Below, in pieces: positions 16,506-24,892 of a DNA stretch of 64,000 nt; within the stretch, counting starts at the first letter, position 1; each line of letters opens with the position of its first letter. The notes beneath the pieces are model-generated. The model searched no databases. It was not told where the DNA came from and was given only the letters and a program-made list of their open reading frames with translations. Source of the stretch: Hippea alviniae EP5-r. Lineage in GTDB: Bacteria; Campylobacterota_A; Desulfurellia; Desulfurellales; Hippeaceae. Made by a program: the position numbers and the translations under genes. The DNA is taken from NCBI RefSeq assembly GCF_000420385.1, contig NZ_ATUV01000001.1, positions 992,001 through 1,056,000 of the forward strand. The letters run 5' to 3'.

Positions 16506-17948
16506 ATGAAGCTGGATGTAAAAATAAGCATAAGAAAAACATTTTTTGCTGAAACCATATCATCGTCATTTTACCGCTTTTTTATGATGTTTGTTGTTGC
16601 TTTATCACTCATTGCTATCGTTGGATATGACAAGGCAATACCCATATACTTAGGTTCTCCAACCCTTTACAGATACATAGAGATATTCACAATCTTGGTA
16701 TTTGCATTTGATTTATTCATAAGGACATTGATGGTTGTTGAAGAGAGAAAGCAGAAAAACGCAATAAGCATACTAAAATATCTCACTCTTCCATCAACAA
16801 TAGCAGACATAATCGCTCTCATACCTTACACCAGCCTGCCTTACCCCTACAGAATTCTCATAATAATCTCAAGGGTTATAAAAGGCGCCCGTTTTAGCCG
16901 AAGTTTTCAGGGCGTTATGGAAGGCATCAGCGAAAGGGCATTTGAAATATCAACAGTCTTTATAATCTTCACATTTTTAATCATAGCATCGTCAATTATC
17001 ATATTTGTCGCAGAAGGCGGTCATAATCCGAAAATTCATAATCTATTCGACGCAATTTGGTGGAGCATAGTTACATTTACAACCGTCGGATATGGAGACA
17101 TTGTTCCAACAACTCCAACAGGAAGAATAGTTGCATCGTTTTTAATGATTATGGGTATCTCAGGCATAGCTTTACTTACAGGTATTGTCTCCAGCGCATT
17201 TACGGATAAAATTATAAACATGAAACTCAATGTGGAGGAAATCATGGAAAAAAAGATAAAAAAGTTGGAAAATCACTTCATAATCTGCGGATATGGAAGG
17301 GTCGGCAAAGTTGTAGCAAAGGAAATGGAAAGATTTAAAAAACCTTTTGTAATAATAGAAGAAGACTCAGAAAAAGCCCATGAAGCAATAAATGAAGGAT
17401 ATCTAACAATAATAGGCAGCGCAACAGAAGAAGAGATATTAAAAAAAGCACGGGTTGACAAGGCTCAGGGTATAGCTTTAGTAATGGATTCAGACGCAGA
17501 CAACTTATATACACTAATCACGGCAAAAGATGAGAACAGAAACATCTTAGCTGTTGCACGAGCAAACTCAGAAGATTCAGTTAAAAAATTCATAAAATTG
17601 GGCGCAAAAACCATATCACCATATCAATCAAGCGGATACGACATATCCCGAATGCTTATTTCACCCAGAACAGCCGAATTCGTTTCTATAGTAATGCAAT
17701 CAGATAGAACCATTGAGATGGGTGAGTTCTATATAGGCAAAAATTCGCCCTATGCAGGCAAAAAAATTAAAGATACAGATATAAGAAGCAATTACAATAT
17801 CATAATAATTGCCATGATAACAAAAAACAAAGAGACTATTTTTAACCCGAAAGCAAATTGCGTAATAGAAGAAGGCTCAACCCTAATCTGCGTTGGCACA
17901 AAAGAAGATATGGAAAAATTCGAAAGTAAACTCACTAATGAGACTTAA
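16506..17948 (+). CDS. Voltage-gated-like potassium channel with RCK (TrkA-N/TrkA-C) domains
   Basis: The 480-residue protein has about six membrane segments in the first 240 residues, a selectivity filter TFTTVGYGDIVPTT, then an RCK-N Rossmann domain (FIICGYGRVGKVVAKEM) and a TrkA-C domain (FYIGKNSPYAGKKIKDTDI). It is a tetrameric K+ channel gated by a cytoplasmic ligand. The S4 region RILIIISRVIKGARFSR has only a few positive charges, so voltage sensing may be weak. There is no ribosome site at the ATG; the promoter is immediately upstream. Its 3' end overlaps the convergent DUF364 gene by 14 bases. Confidence 0.9.
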   Translation: MKLDVKISIRKTFFAETISSSFYRFFMMFVVALSLIAIVGYDKAIPIYLGSPTLYRYIEIFTILVFAFDLFIRTLMVVEERKQKNAISILKYLTLPSTIADIIALIPYTSLPYPYRILIIISRVIKGARFSRSFQGVMEGISERAFEISTVFIIFTFLIIASSIIIFVAEGGHNPKIHNLFDAIWWSIVTFTTVGYGDIVPTTPTGRIVASFLMIMGISGIALLTGIVSSAFTDKIINMKLNVEEIMEKKIKKLENHFIICGYGRVGKVVAKEMERFKKPFVIIEEDSEKAHEAINEGYLTIIGSATEEEILKKARVDKAQGIALVMDSDADNLYTLITAKDENRNILAVARANSEDSVKKFIKLGAKTISPYQSSGYDISRMLISPRTAEFVSIVMQSDRTIEMGEFYIGKNSPYAGKKIKDTDIRSNYNIIIIAMITKNKETIFNPKANCVIEEGSTLICVGTKEDMEKFESKLTNET

Positions 17949-18693
17949 AGCAGAGCCTGTTTAAATTAAGCAAACTTGCAACGCCTGCTATTGTCGTTCC
18001 ATAAAATATAACGATTCTGTTTTTGTTGTCCATTTTAGATACTCCTATTAACTCATCAATCGTGCCGTTTACTACACTTGAGCCTGTGATTAAAGCAACG
18101 AAGCTCTCTGCAACAACCTTTTTTGAAAATTCCCTGCCGTCTAAAATTTTCACACCATTAAAATCCTTTCCAATATTATCTTCGTCTAAATCGGCTATTT
18201 TTACATTATTAGCTGAGAAAACAGTTATCATGGAAGCCGCAAGGGCAGGCTGAAGTCCAACCATACCTATAGTTGTATTTTTACCCCATCTCCTGTAAAA
18301 TCTCTCTGCCATTTCAGCTGCACATTGAGACGGCTCTTCATCCTTGCAGTGAATAGTTCCCCATGTCATATTCAAATGCCTTAAAACAGCGTTAATAGTG
18401 GCAACAACAACGGCTCTATTTCTGTTCGTTGAAAGTGAAAGCTTTAATACATCTTCAATATAACCTTCAAAATCGCTCGGCTCGTCGGTAAATGCCTGTC
18501 CTTTAGCAGATAAGAAATCAGCTTCTATAAGCACTTCTTTACCTTTAAGAAGAGGAAAATCGTCCCTTTCTGGTTTACCTATGGCTTCTTCTGGCTTTAA
18601 AGGTCTCATTTTAATCTGTATTTTCTTATTCAACAATCCATGATTCTCGACAATTTCCTTAAATTTAAAAAGAGCTTCTTCCAAAATACTCAT
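17935..18693 (-). CDS. DUF4213/DUF364 putative metal-chelating protein under Moco-type riboswitch
   Basis: The 252-residue protein has an N-terminal enolase-like DUF4213 part (KGQAFTDEPSDFEGYIEDVL) and a DUF364 part (TTIGMVGLQPALAASM, VKILDGREFSKKVV, ALITGSSVVNGTIDELI), ending IVIFYGTTIAGVASLLNLNRLCFKSH. DUF364 is described as a putative heavy-metal chelation domain of unknown function. The leader holds a clear molybdenum-cofactor-type riboswitch, so a role in molybdenum or tungsten handling is a good inference. Its last bases overlap the convergent potassium-channel gene. Confidence 0.85.
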   Translation of the reverse strand: MSILEEALFKFKEIVENHGLLNKKIQIKMRPLKPEEAIGKPERDDFPLLKGKEVLIEADFLSAKGQAFTDEPSDFEGYIEDVLKLSLSTNRNRAVVVATINAVLRHLNMTWGTIHCKDEEPSQCAAEMAERFYRRWGKNTTIGMVGLQPALAASMITVFSANNVKIADLDEDNIGKDFNGVKILDGREFSKKVVAESFVALITGSSVVNGTIDELIGVSKMDNKNRIVIFYGTTIAGVASLLNLNRLCFKSH

Positions 18694-18744
18694 TTTTTGA
18701 TTCTCCCTTCTATAGTTAACAAGATTTCTAAATTCAAGGGCACT

Positions 18745-18838
18745 CTCCTTTCCAAAAAATCGGGAGGCATAAGCGTTTCCACTTATACCCTATCGGCCTT
18801 TAGCCATAGCTTCTTGCCTTAGGCTAAAAGGCTCGGAG
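18745..18838 (-). promoter_or_regulatory. Moco (molybdenum/tungsten cofactor) riboswitch
   Basis: Read on the minus strand from 18838, the RNA begins CTCCGAGCC, forms a stem CCTTTTAGCC/GGCTAAAGG, has a further stem GTATAAG/CTTATGC with loop TGGAAACG, then GCCTCCCGA and closes with TTTGGAAAGGAG. CTCCGAGCC, GCCTCCCG and GGAAAGGAG are the conserved elements of the Moco motif, and CTCC pairs with GGAG to close it. It sits about 50 nt before the DUF364 start. The extra stem argues for the Moco rather than the shortened Tuco subclass. Confidence 0.8.
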
Positions 18839-18957
18839 ATACCTATACTATACTGTTATACTTCCAATAATTCAAGGCTAATTTTAATTTATCAACCTGC
18901 TTGACTTAAAAAATATTTTATCCTAAAAACAAAAAAAGAAAAAGAAGGAGGTGCAAA

Positions 18958-19398
18958 ATGAAAAAATTTTTAGTCTTAATTGCAGCAATATTTCTAAGCG
19001 TCCCTGCTTTTGGAAAATCGAAACAACCTGAATTCCTCGTAAAAAATGCCCTTAAATGCCCGCAGAAGGTTTATGGTGGTGGATTCTTGGTAAGAGAAGT
19101 GATACATCCAAAAAACGATGGAGTAAACCCTGGTTTTTCAACCTCTTACATAACCTTAAAACCACACTCAAAAACAGAACCGCATAAACTCACAAAAAGC
19201 GCTCAAGTGTATTACATTCTAAAAGGCGAAGCCATATTGCATATTGGCAACAAAACAGTTAAAGCAAAGCCAAACATGGCAATCTACATAGCACCAAATG
19301 TAATCCAATGGGCAGAGAATAAAAGCAACAGAGACTTTGTATTTCTATGCATAGTTTCTCCACCCTGGTATAAAAGTGAAGAGAAGGTGTTGAAGTAG
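18958..19398 (+). CDS. Secreted cupin-domain protein
   Basis: The 146-residue protein has a clear signal peptide (MKKFLVLIAAIFLSVPAFG) followed by a single cupin barrel: PHSKTEPHKLTKSAQVYYILKGEAILHIGNKTVKAKPNMAIYIAPNVIQW. The first motif has His-x-x-x-x-His-like ligands (PHS..EPHK), and the second lacks an obvious histidine, so metal binding is uncertain. The substrate is unknown. It starts behind a strong AAGGAGGTGC site and appears to be a single gene, divergent from the riboswitch-controlled DUF364 gene. Confidence 0.75.
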   Translation: MKKFLVLIAAIFLSVPAFGKSKQPEFLVKNALKCPQKVYGGGFLVREVIHPKNDGVNPGFSTSYITLKPHSKTEPHKLTKSAQVYYILKGEAILHIGNKTVKAKPNMAIYIAPNVIQWAENKSNRDFVFLCIVSPPWYKSEEKVLK

Positions 19399-19525
19399 GG
19401 ATTCCTGAAGAGAGTTAAAACTTCTTGATATAAAATCACATTTAATTTATATTTATAAGTGAAATGGTTTTTCAAAAATCTATTAAGGTTATCATGTCAA
19501 ACCACCAAAACAAAGAAAGGAGTAT

Positions 19526-20152
19526 ATGCCAATGGAGACACTAACTATCTGCGTGCCATTTTTTGCTCTTCCGGGATTAAAGGAAGAGTGCAACGAAGTT
19601 GTTGGCAATCAAAATCTTATTTTGAGAGACATTCTTGGATTAAACCCACTAAGAAAAGGTGAATACGAAAACGGCCCTTACCTTGAAGGATTCAACGCCG
19701 ACGGAAAATTGGACTATGTATTTTACTTCGAAGAAGTTGAGAAAATCTTAGAGAAACAGCTCTACGACCAGATATACATTCTCTTTAGAGCAATTTATAA
19801 ACCCTATCAAAAAGATGTTCAACATATCGTTGTTGGTTATTATAAGGTCGAAAACACTCAGGGCGTTGAGATAGCACCCGGTGTCTATTCAATAACAGGC
19901 ACAGAAGCATACTTCGTTGATTACAATGATACACTTGACATTACTGACATCATTGTCGGATACAACCTGCAAGACTCAATAATGAAAAGCAATAGCCAGA
20001 ATCACCCAGAATATAAAGATTGGGTCAACTCATGGCTTGAACATATAAAATCAAAAGAGAACAAACTTGAAGAGTATAAAGAGAGAAGCCTAAAACTCAG
20101 AGCATTAAAAACAGAAGAAAATTACAAAGATAAGATAAAGGATTGTCTATAA
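19526..20152 (+). CDS. Protein of unknown function, upstream partner of the EF-G-like GTPase
   Basis: I do not recognise this 208-residue protein. It begins MPMETLTICVPFFALPGLKEECNEVVG behind AAAGAAAGGAGT, has alternating hydrophobic segments (YDQIYILFRAIYKPYQ, HIVVGYYKVE) and a charged helical C-terminus (HIKSKENKLEEYKERSLKLRA). There is no signal peptide or membrane segment, so it should be cytoplasmic. It ends 21 bases before the EF-G-like gene and is probably co-transcribed. It may be a dedicated partner of that factor, but this is inference from position only. Confidence 0.75.
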   Translation: MPMETLTICVPFFALPGLKEECNEVVGNQNLILRDILGLNPLRKGEYENGPYLEGFNADGKLDYVFYFEEVEKILEKQLYDQIYILFRAIYKPYQKDVQHIVVGYYKVENTQGVEIAPGVYSITGTEAYFVDYNDTLDITDIIVGYNLQDSIMKSNSQNHPEYKDWVNSWLEHIKSKENKLEEYKERSLKLRALKTEENYKDKIKDCL

Positions 20153-20173
20153 AAACAAGGAGGTAAAACTCAA

Positions 20174-22189
20174 ATGGCTGTTGATATCTCCAAAAAGAGA
20201 ACCGTCGCAATATGTGGCTCAGGTGGTTGTGGCAAGACAACCCTATGCGAAGATATCCTATTTCAGACGAAAAAGATAACAAGAAAAGGCTCAACAGACA
20301 AAGGCAATACAGTAATGGATTTTGATTCAGAAGAGATCGAAAGAAAAATCTCACTTCAGCTTGCAGTCGGATATACAGACCACAAAAAACACAGAATATA
20401 TCTAATAGACACACCAGGGTATCATAATTTCATAGCGGATGCACTGTGCGGCATAAAGGCAGCAGACAGCACTGTAATGTTAATAGACATAAAAGATGGT
20501 CCTGATGCTCAGAACGAAAGACTGCTTGATGAAATAAAGAGAGAGAAAAAACCAACACTATTCTTCTTAAACGGCATAGACAAAGAAGACATACACCTTG
20601 ACAAAACACTTCAATCAATCAAAGAAAACCTTTCAGAAAAAGCATTTCTTCTTCATCTGCCAATCTTTAAAGATAACAGCATCACAGGATATATCGATAT
20701 TCTATCTAAGAAGGCATTTGACTTCGAAGGCAAAGAGATTGACATACCGTCAGACTTAGAAGACCAGCTTGAAGAGAAGTATATGGAATTGGTTGAAGAG
20801 ATTTCAACCTATGATGATGAGTTGATGGAGAAGTATTTAGAAGGTGAAGAGTTAGACAAAAAAACCATCAACGAAACACTCAAAAAAGCTGTAAAAGAAG
20901 GCTCTTTATATCCGATGCTTATCGGTTCTGCTCTAAAAGGTTACGGAACAATGCAGCTGCTTGATGAGATAGTGGAACTCTTGCCAGCACCAGAAGAAGC
21001 ATTCGATGAAGATGCAGCTTTGGTCTTTAAAACATACAACGACCCACAGATGGGCAAAATCAGTCTGATTAAAGTCTGCTCAGGCACATTTAAGGCAGAT
21101 ACAACATATTACAACACGACAAAAGACCAAGAAGAGAGACTTGGCACGATAAACCTTATGCAGGGTAAAACTCTCTCCAAAATAGAAGAAGCAACAACAG
21201 GCGACATATTCGCTGTTGCAAAACTAAAAATAACCCAGACAGGCGATACACTTGCAAACAAGGGTTCAAAAGTAAAATGCGACTTTGTTGAGATGCCGTT
21301 AAGATACATATCTGCAGCAATTTACGGCTCAAGCAAGGGAGACGAAGAAAAAATTGGTGCAGCAATAAGCAAGATTATAGAGTCAGACCCAACATTATCA
21401 TTTACAAGAAACAACGAGACGGGTGAGTTTATACTAACAGGAATGGGTAAATTGCACCTTGAGACGGTTGTATCAAGGCTAAAGAAAAAATACGGCGTTG
21501 AAGTTGAATTGAAGAAACCAAAAGTTGCATACAAAGAGACAATAAAAGGCAAAACAACATCTCACGGAAGATACAAAAAGCAGACAGGTGGTCATGGTCA
21601 GTTTGGCGACTGCACAATCGAAATAGAACCACTCCCAAGAGGCAAAGGTTTCGAGTTTGAAGATTTAATCGTTGGTGGTGCAATACCAAAACAGTTTATA
21701 CCATCAGTAGAAAAAGGCATCAAAAATGCAATGGAACAGGGAATATTGGCTGGCTATCCGATGATAGACATCAAAATCAGACTAATAGACGGTAAATATC
21801 ACCCTGTTGACTCGAGCGATTTGGCATTCCAAATGGCAGGTTCAATAGCATTCAAGGAAGGTGTAGTAAAATGCAAACCCGTCTTGCTTGAACCAATTGT
21901 TGAGATGGAAGTGTATGTGCCTGACGAGACGATGGGCGATGTTATAGGTGATTTAAACTCAAGGCGCGGCAGAGTTTTGGGTATGGAACCATATGAAGAG
22001 AAAAAGGGATATCAACGCATAAGAGCTCTTGTGCCAGAAGCAGAAATTTTAGAGTATGCACCATCTTTAAGGTCTTTAACTGGCGGTCGTGGTTTCTTCA
22101 AGTATCAGTTCTCAACCTATGAAGAAGTGCCACCACAGATAGCAGAGAAAATTATTGAAGAGTCAAAGAAAGAAGAAGAGAAAAAATAA
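20174..22189 (+). CDS. Elongation factor G-like GTPase (EF-G paralogue)
   Basis: The 671-residue protein has all EF-G domains but departs from the canonical factor in the G domain. The P-loop is CGSGGCGKTT (residues 14-23) rather than the usual GHVDAGKTT type, the switch I region reads VMDFDSEEIERKISL, G3 is DTPGYHNF, and G4 is NGID where EF-G has NKMD. Domain IV (HGRYKKQTGGHGQFGDC) and the C-terminal domain (RRGRVLGMEPYEEKKGYQ) are well conserved. It is an EF-G-like protein of the EFG-II type and may act in ribosome recycling or a stress role rather than routine translocation. A GGAGGTAAAACT site precedes it. Confidence 0.88.
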   Translation: MAVDISKKRTVAICGSGGCGKTTLCEDILFQTKKITRKGSTDKGNTVMDFDSEEIERKISLQLAVGYTDHKKHRIYLIDTPGYHNFIADALCGIKAADSTVMLIDIKDGPDAQNERLLDEIKREKKPTLFFLNGIDKEDIHLDKTLQSIKENLSEKAFLLHLPIFKDNSITGYIDILSKKAFDFEGKEIDIPSDLEDQLEEKYMELVEEISTYDDELMEKYLEGEELDKKTINETLKKAVKEGSLYPMLIGSALKGYGTMQLLDEIVELLPAPEEAFDEDAALVFKTYNDPQMGKISLIKVCSGTFKADTTYYNTTKDQEERLGTINLMQGKTLSKIEEATTGDIFAVAKLKITQTGDTLANKGSKVKCDFVEMPLRYISAAIYGSSKGDEEKIGAAISKIIESDPTLSFTRNNETGEFILTGMGKLHLETVVSRLKKKYGVEVELKKPKVAYKETIKGKTTSHGRYKKQTGGHGQFGDCTIEIEPLPRGKGFEFEDLIVGGAIPKQFIPSVEKGIKNAMEQGILAGYPMIDIKIRLIDGKYHPVDSSDLAFQMAGSIAFKEGVVKCKPVLLEPIVEMEVYVPDETMGDVIGDLNSRRGRVLGMEPYEEKKGYQRIRALVPEAEILEYAPSLRSLTGGRGFFKYQFSTYEEVPPQIAEKIIEESKKEEEKK

Positions 22190-22193
22190 AGAA

Positions 22194-22219
22194 GGGGGCT
22201 TAAGCCCCCCCTAATTTTA
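22194..22219 (+). terminator. Terminator after the EF-G-like gene
   Basis: A perfect palindrome GGGGGCTTAAGCCCCC (22194-22209) is followed by CCTAATTTTAT. It ends just before the convergent usp stop codon. Confidence 0.8.
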
Positions 22220-22666
22220 TTAGTGTGGAGCTTTTACTTCTAAAACGGGAATATCGCTTGTTCTCATCACCTTCTCTGTGACAGAGCCAAACATAAATCT
22301 CTCTATGCCACTCTTACCGTGAGCTCCAATTACGATTAAATCTATCTCGTTATGCTTTGCAAACTCAACAATCCTTTTTGCAGCATCGCCTATTTCTATC
22401 ACATCTTCGACATTTTTAAGGTTATATCTGTTTCTCAAATGCTCCATCTGTCTTATAGCATCTTCTCTTAAACCTTTTATCACTTCTTCGGAAGGAAAAG
22501 ATGGCACATAACCTACATAGCTGTTTATGTCCGTTATACAGTGATACAGATACAACTTTGCATCAAACTTCTCAGCTATAGCCTTTGCATAGGTTAAAGC
22601 ATATACTGAAGCTTCCGAAAAATCCGTCGGAGCGAGAATCTTCTTAATTGAAACACTACCGTTCAT
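22220..22666 (-). CDS. Universal stress protein (UspA family)
   Basis: The 148-residue single Usp domain starts SIKKILAPTDFSEASVYALTYA and ends with the ATP-binding signature VIGAHGKSGIERFMFGSVTEKVMRTSDIPVLEV (G-x2-G-x9-GS). It is therefore of the ATP-binding class. It is last in a minus-strand unit prs-rplY-pth-asd-usp, with a 9-base gap to asd and a GGAGGCGTT ribosome site. Confidence 0.92.
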   Translation of the reverse strand: MNGSVSIKKILAPTDFSEASVYALTYAKAIAEKFDAKLYLYHCITDINSYVGYVPSFPSEEVIKGLREDAIRQMEHLRNRYNLKNVEDVIEIGDAAKRIVEFAKHNEIDLIVIGAHGKSGIERFMFGSVTEKVMRTSDIPVLEVKAPH

Positions 22667-22675
22667 AACGCCTCC

Positions 22676-23698
22676 TTATAAATACTCTTTAATCAAAATC
22701 TCAGCAATCTGAACAGCATTCAAAGCAGCACCTTTTCTTAGATTATCAGATACAACCCACAAATTCAAACCGTTCTCAACAGATTCATCCCTTCTGATTC
22801 TACCTATAAATGTCTCGTCTTTACCTGCTGCGTCTATAGGTGTAGGATACTCCAACTCCTTAGGATTGTCCACAACTTTACAACCAGGTGCACTATCGAG
22901 CAACTTTCTCACTTCATCTAAATCAAAAGGCTTTTCTGTCTCAACATTTACAGATTCAGAATGTCCCCTAAATACTGGAACTCTTACGCATGTTGCCGTA
23001 ACAGGCAATTCCGGTTTATGGAATATCTTTCTTGTTTCGTTTATCATCTTCATCTCTTCTTTTGTGTATCCGTTGTCAAAGAAAACATCTATGTGCGGAA
23101 CGCAGTTAAATGCTATCTTTTTTGGAATCTTATTTGGTTTGCACTCATCATATCTAAACTCAAACCAGGCGCGCGTCTGTTCAACAAGCTCTTCCATCGC
23201 TGCTCTTCCTGCTCCAGATGTCGCCTGATATGTTGAAACAACAATTCTTTTAATGCCGTAATTGTCAAGAATTGGTTTTAGCGCAACAACCATTTGAATT
23301 GTTGAACAGTTCGGGTTGGCTATAATTCCTCTGTTTTTGTATTGAGCTATATCTTCTGGGTTAACTTCTGGAACAACCAAAGGAACATCCTTCTCCATTC
23401 TGAAATAGCTCGTGTTATCAACAACAATTGCGCCACTCTCTGCTGCAATCGGAGCAAACTTACCACTAACACTTCCACCGGCAGAGAACAGAGCTATATC
23501 TATTCCCTTAAAAGAGTCCTTATCAAGCACTTCAACGGGTATCTCTTCTCCTTTAAATTTTACAGTTTTTCCTAACGACCTATCAGAAGCCAATGGCTTT
23601 AAACTTTTAACAGGAAAATCCCTTTGCTCCAAAGTCAAAATCATCTCTTCACCTACAGCACCTGTGGCTCCAACAACTGCAACATTATACTCTTTCAC
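22676..23698 (-). CDS. asd: Aspartate-semialdehyde dehydrogenase
   Basis: The 340-residue enzyme has the NADP loop VVGATGAVGEEMI, LFSAGGSVSGKFAP, the catalytic cysteine in NPNCSTIQMV, STYQATSGAGRAAMEE and the RVPVFRGHSESV histidine segment. It reduces aspartyl phosphate to the semialdehyde for lysine, methionine and threonine synthesis. It starts one base after the pth stop. Confidence 0.95.
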   Translation of the reverse strand: MKEYNVAVVGATGAVGEEMILTLEQRDFPVKSLKPLASDRSLGKTVKFKGEEIPVEVLDKDSFKGIDIALFSAGGSVSGKFAPIAAESGAIVVDNTSYFRMEKDVPLVVPEVNPEDIAQYKNRGIIANPNCSTIQMVVALKPILDNYGIKRIVVSTYQATSGAGRAAMEELVEQTRAWFEFRYDECKPNKIPKKIAFNCVPHIDVFFDNGYTKEEMKMINETRKIFHKPELPVTATCVRVPVFRGHSESVNVETEKPFDLDEVRKLLDSAPGCKVVDNPKELEYPTPIDAAGKDETFIGRIRRDESVENGLNLWVVSDNLRKGAALNAVQIAEILIKEYL

Positions 23699-23699
23699 T

Positions 23700-24272
23700 T
23701 TATACCTCCATACTCAAACCATTATATTTGCTCATAGAGTAATTTAATCCTTTAATTATAACATCTACTACCGCATCTGTCGATGTTAAAATCACTCTAT
23801 CCAACATTTCAAGCTTATCTTCAGAAAACCTTGAAAGAACATACCTTGCAGCATCTTTTTCTCTTCCAACACCAATTCTTACTCTAATAAAATCCTTACT
23901 GCCAACTAAATCAATGATAGATTGAACGCCCTTATGTCCACCACTTGATGAGTTCTTTTTTATTCTTATCCTGCCCAGCGGCAAATCCAAATCATCATGG
24001 ATAACAACAAGATTATCTAAGGAAATTTTAAAAAAATTAAGCGCAAGATATACACTCTCACCACTCAAATTCATATAAGTCAATGGTTTTAAAACCCTTA
24101 TATGGTTATCTTTTATTCTAAACTCCCCTAAGAGCCCTTTGAACTTTTTTTCTAAGGAAAAATCAAACTTAAAAAAAGAAGAGAGGGAATCACAAACCAT
24201 AAACCCAACATTGTGTGGGGTAAGTTCGTATTCCCTCCCTGGATTACCAAGCCCAACGACAAGCCAATCCAT
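23700..24272 (-). CDS. pth: Peptidyl-tRNA hydrolase
   Basis: The 190-residue protein has the Pth signatures VVGLGNPGREYELTPHNVGFMV (catalytic His), KPLTYMNLSGESV, VVIHDDLDLPLGRIRIKKNSSSGGHKGVQSI and FIRVRIGVGR. It recycles peptidyl-tRNA. It lies 6 bases after rplY; the rplY-pth pair is a classic order. Confidence 0.96.
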   Translation of the reverse strand: MDWLVVGLGNPGREYELTPHNVGFMVCDSLSSFFKFDFSLEKKFKGLLGEFRIKDNHIRVLKPLTYMNLSGESVYLALNFFKISLDNLVVIHDDLDLPLGRIRIKKNSSSGGHKGVQSIIDLVGSKDFIRVRIGVGREKDAARYVLSRFSEDKLEMLDRVILTSTDAVVDVIIKGLNYSMSKYNGLSMEV

Positions 24273-24278
24273 TAAAGG

Positions 24279-24869
24279 CTATTCTTCGGTTTCTTCCTCT
24301 TCTTCGGATTCTTCAGTTGTCTCTTCTAATGCTTTACCTAAGATAGCAACAACCGTGAAGTTCTTAGACGATTTAACCTTCACGCCTTCTGGCATATCAA
24401 GGTCAAAAACATGAACGACATCGCCTATCTGAAGCTCTGTAACATCAACAACTATCTCATTTGGTATGGCTTCAGGCAGTGCTTCAACCTTAATCTTCTT
24501 TCGTGGCTGATACAAATCACCACCCATCTTGACGCCTTTTGACTCACCAACAACCTTAACAGGAACATCAACAACAACAGGCCTTCCTTCAGTTAATTTG
24601 TAAAAGTCAACATGCTCAACTTCATCTTTAACCGGATGCCACTGAACTTCCTTTACTATTACTTCGTATTTCTCGCCGCCTTCAACCTGCAGTTCGAATT
24701 TATCGTTTCTGCGACTCCTTCTTATGGCAGCCATAAATTGAGACCTGTCAACAGCTATAGGCTGATTTTCAATATCAGCTCCATAAATAATAGCTGGAAT
24801 TTTACCTTCTCTTCTTAATCTTTTAGCCTTCTGCGTTCCTGCTTCCCTTTTCTCTGCCGTGATAATCAT
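24279..24869 (-). CDS. rplY: 50S ribosomal protein L25 (general stress CTC type)
   Basis: The 196-residue protein shows the L25 N-terminal domain (EKREAGTQKAKRLRREGKIPAIIYG, VQWHPVKDEVEHVDFYKL) and the C-terminal beta domain of the longer CTC form, ending in an acidic tail of glutamates. L25 binds 5S rRNA. It is 23 bases after prs. The acidic tail is common in this subfamily. Confidence 0.95.
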   Translation of the reverse strand: MIITAEKREAGTQKAKRLRREGKIPAIIYGADIENQPIAVDRSQFMAAIRRSRRNDKFELQVEGGEKYEVIVKEVQWHPVKDEVEHVDFYKLTEGRPVVVDVPVKVVGESKGVKMGGDLYQPRKKIKVEALPEAIPNEIVVDVTELQIGDVVHVFDLDMPEGVKVKSSKNFTVVAILGKALEETTEESEEEEETEE

Positions 24870-24892
24870 TTTAGCCTACCACCTCTTCTCTT

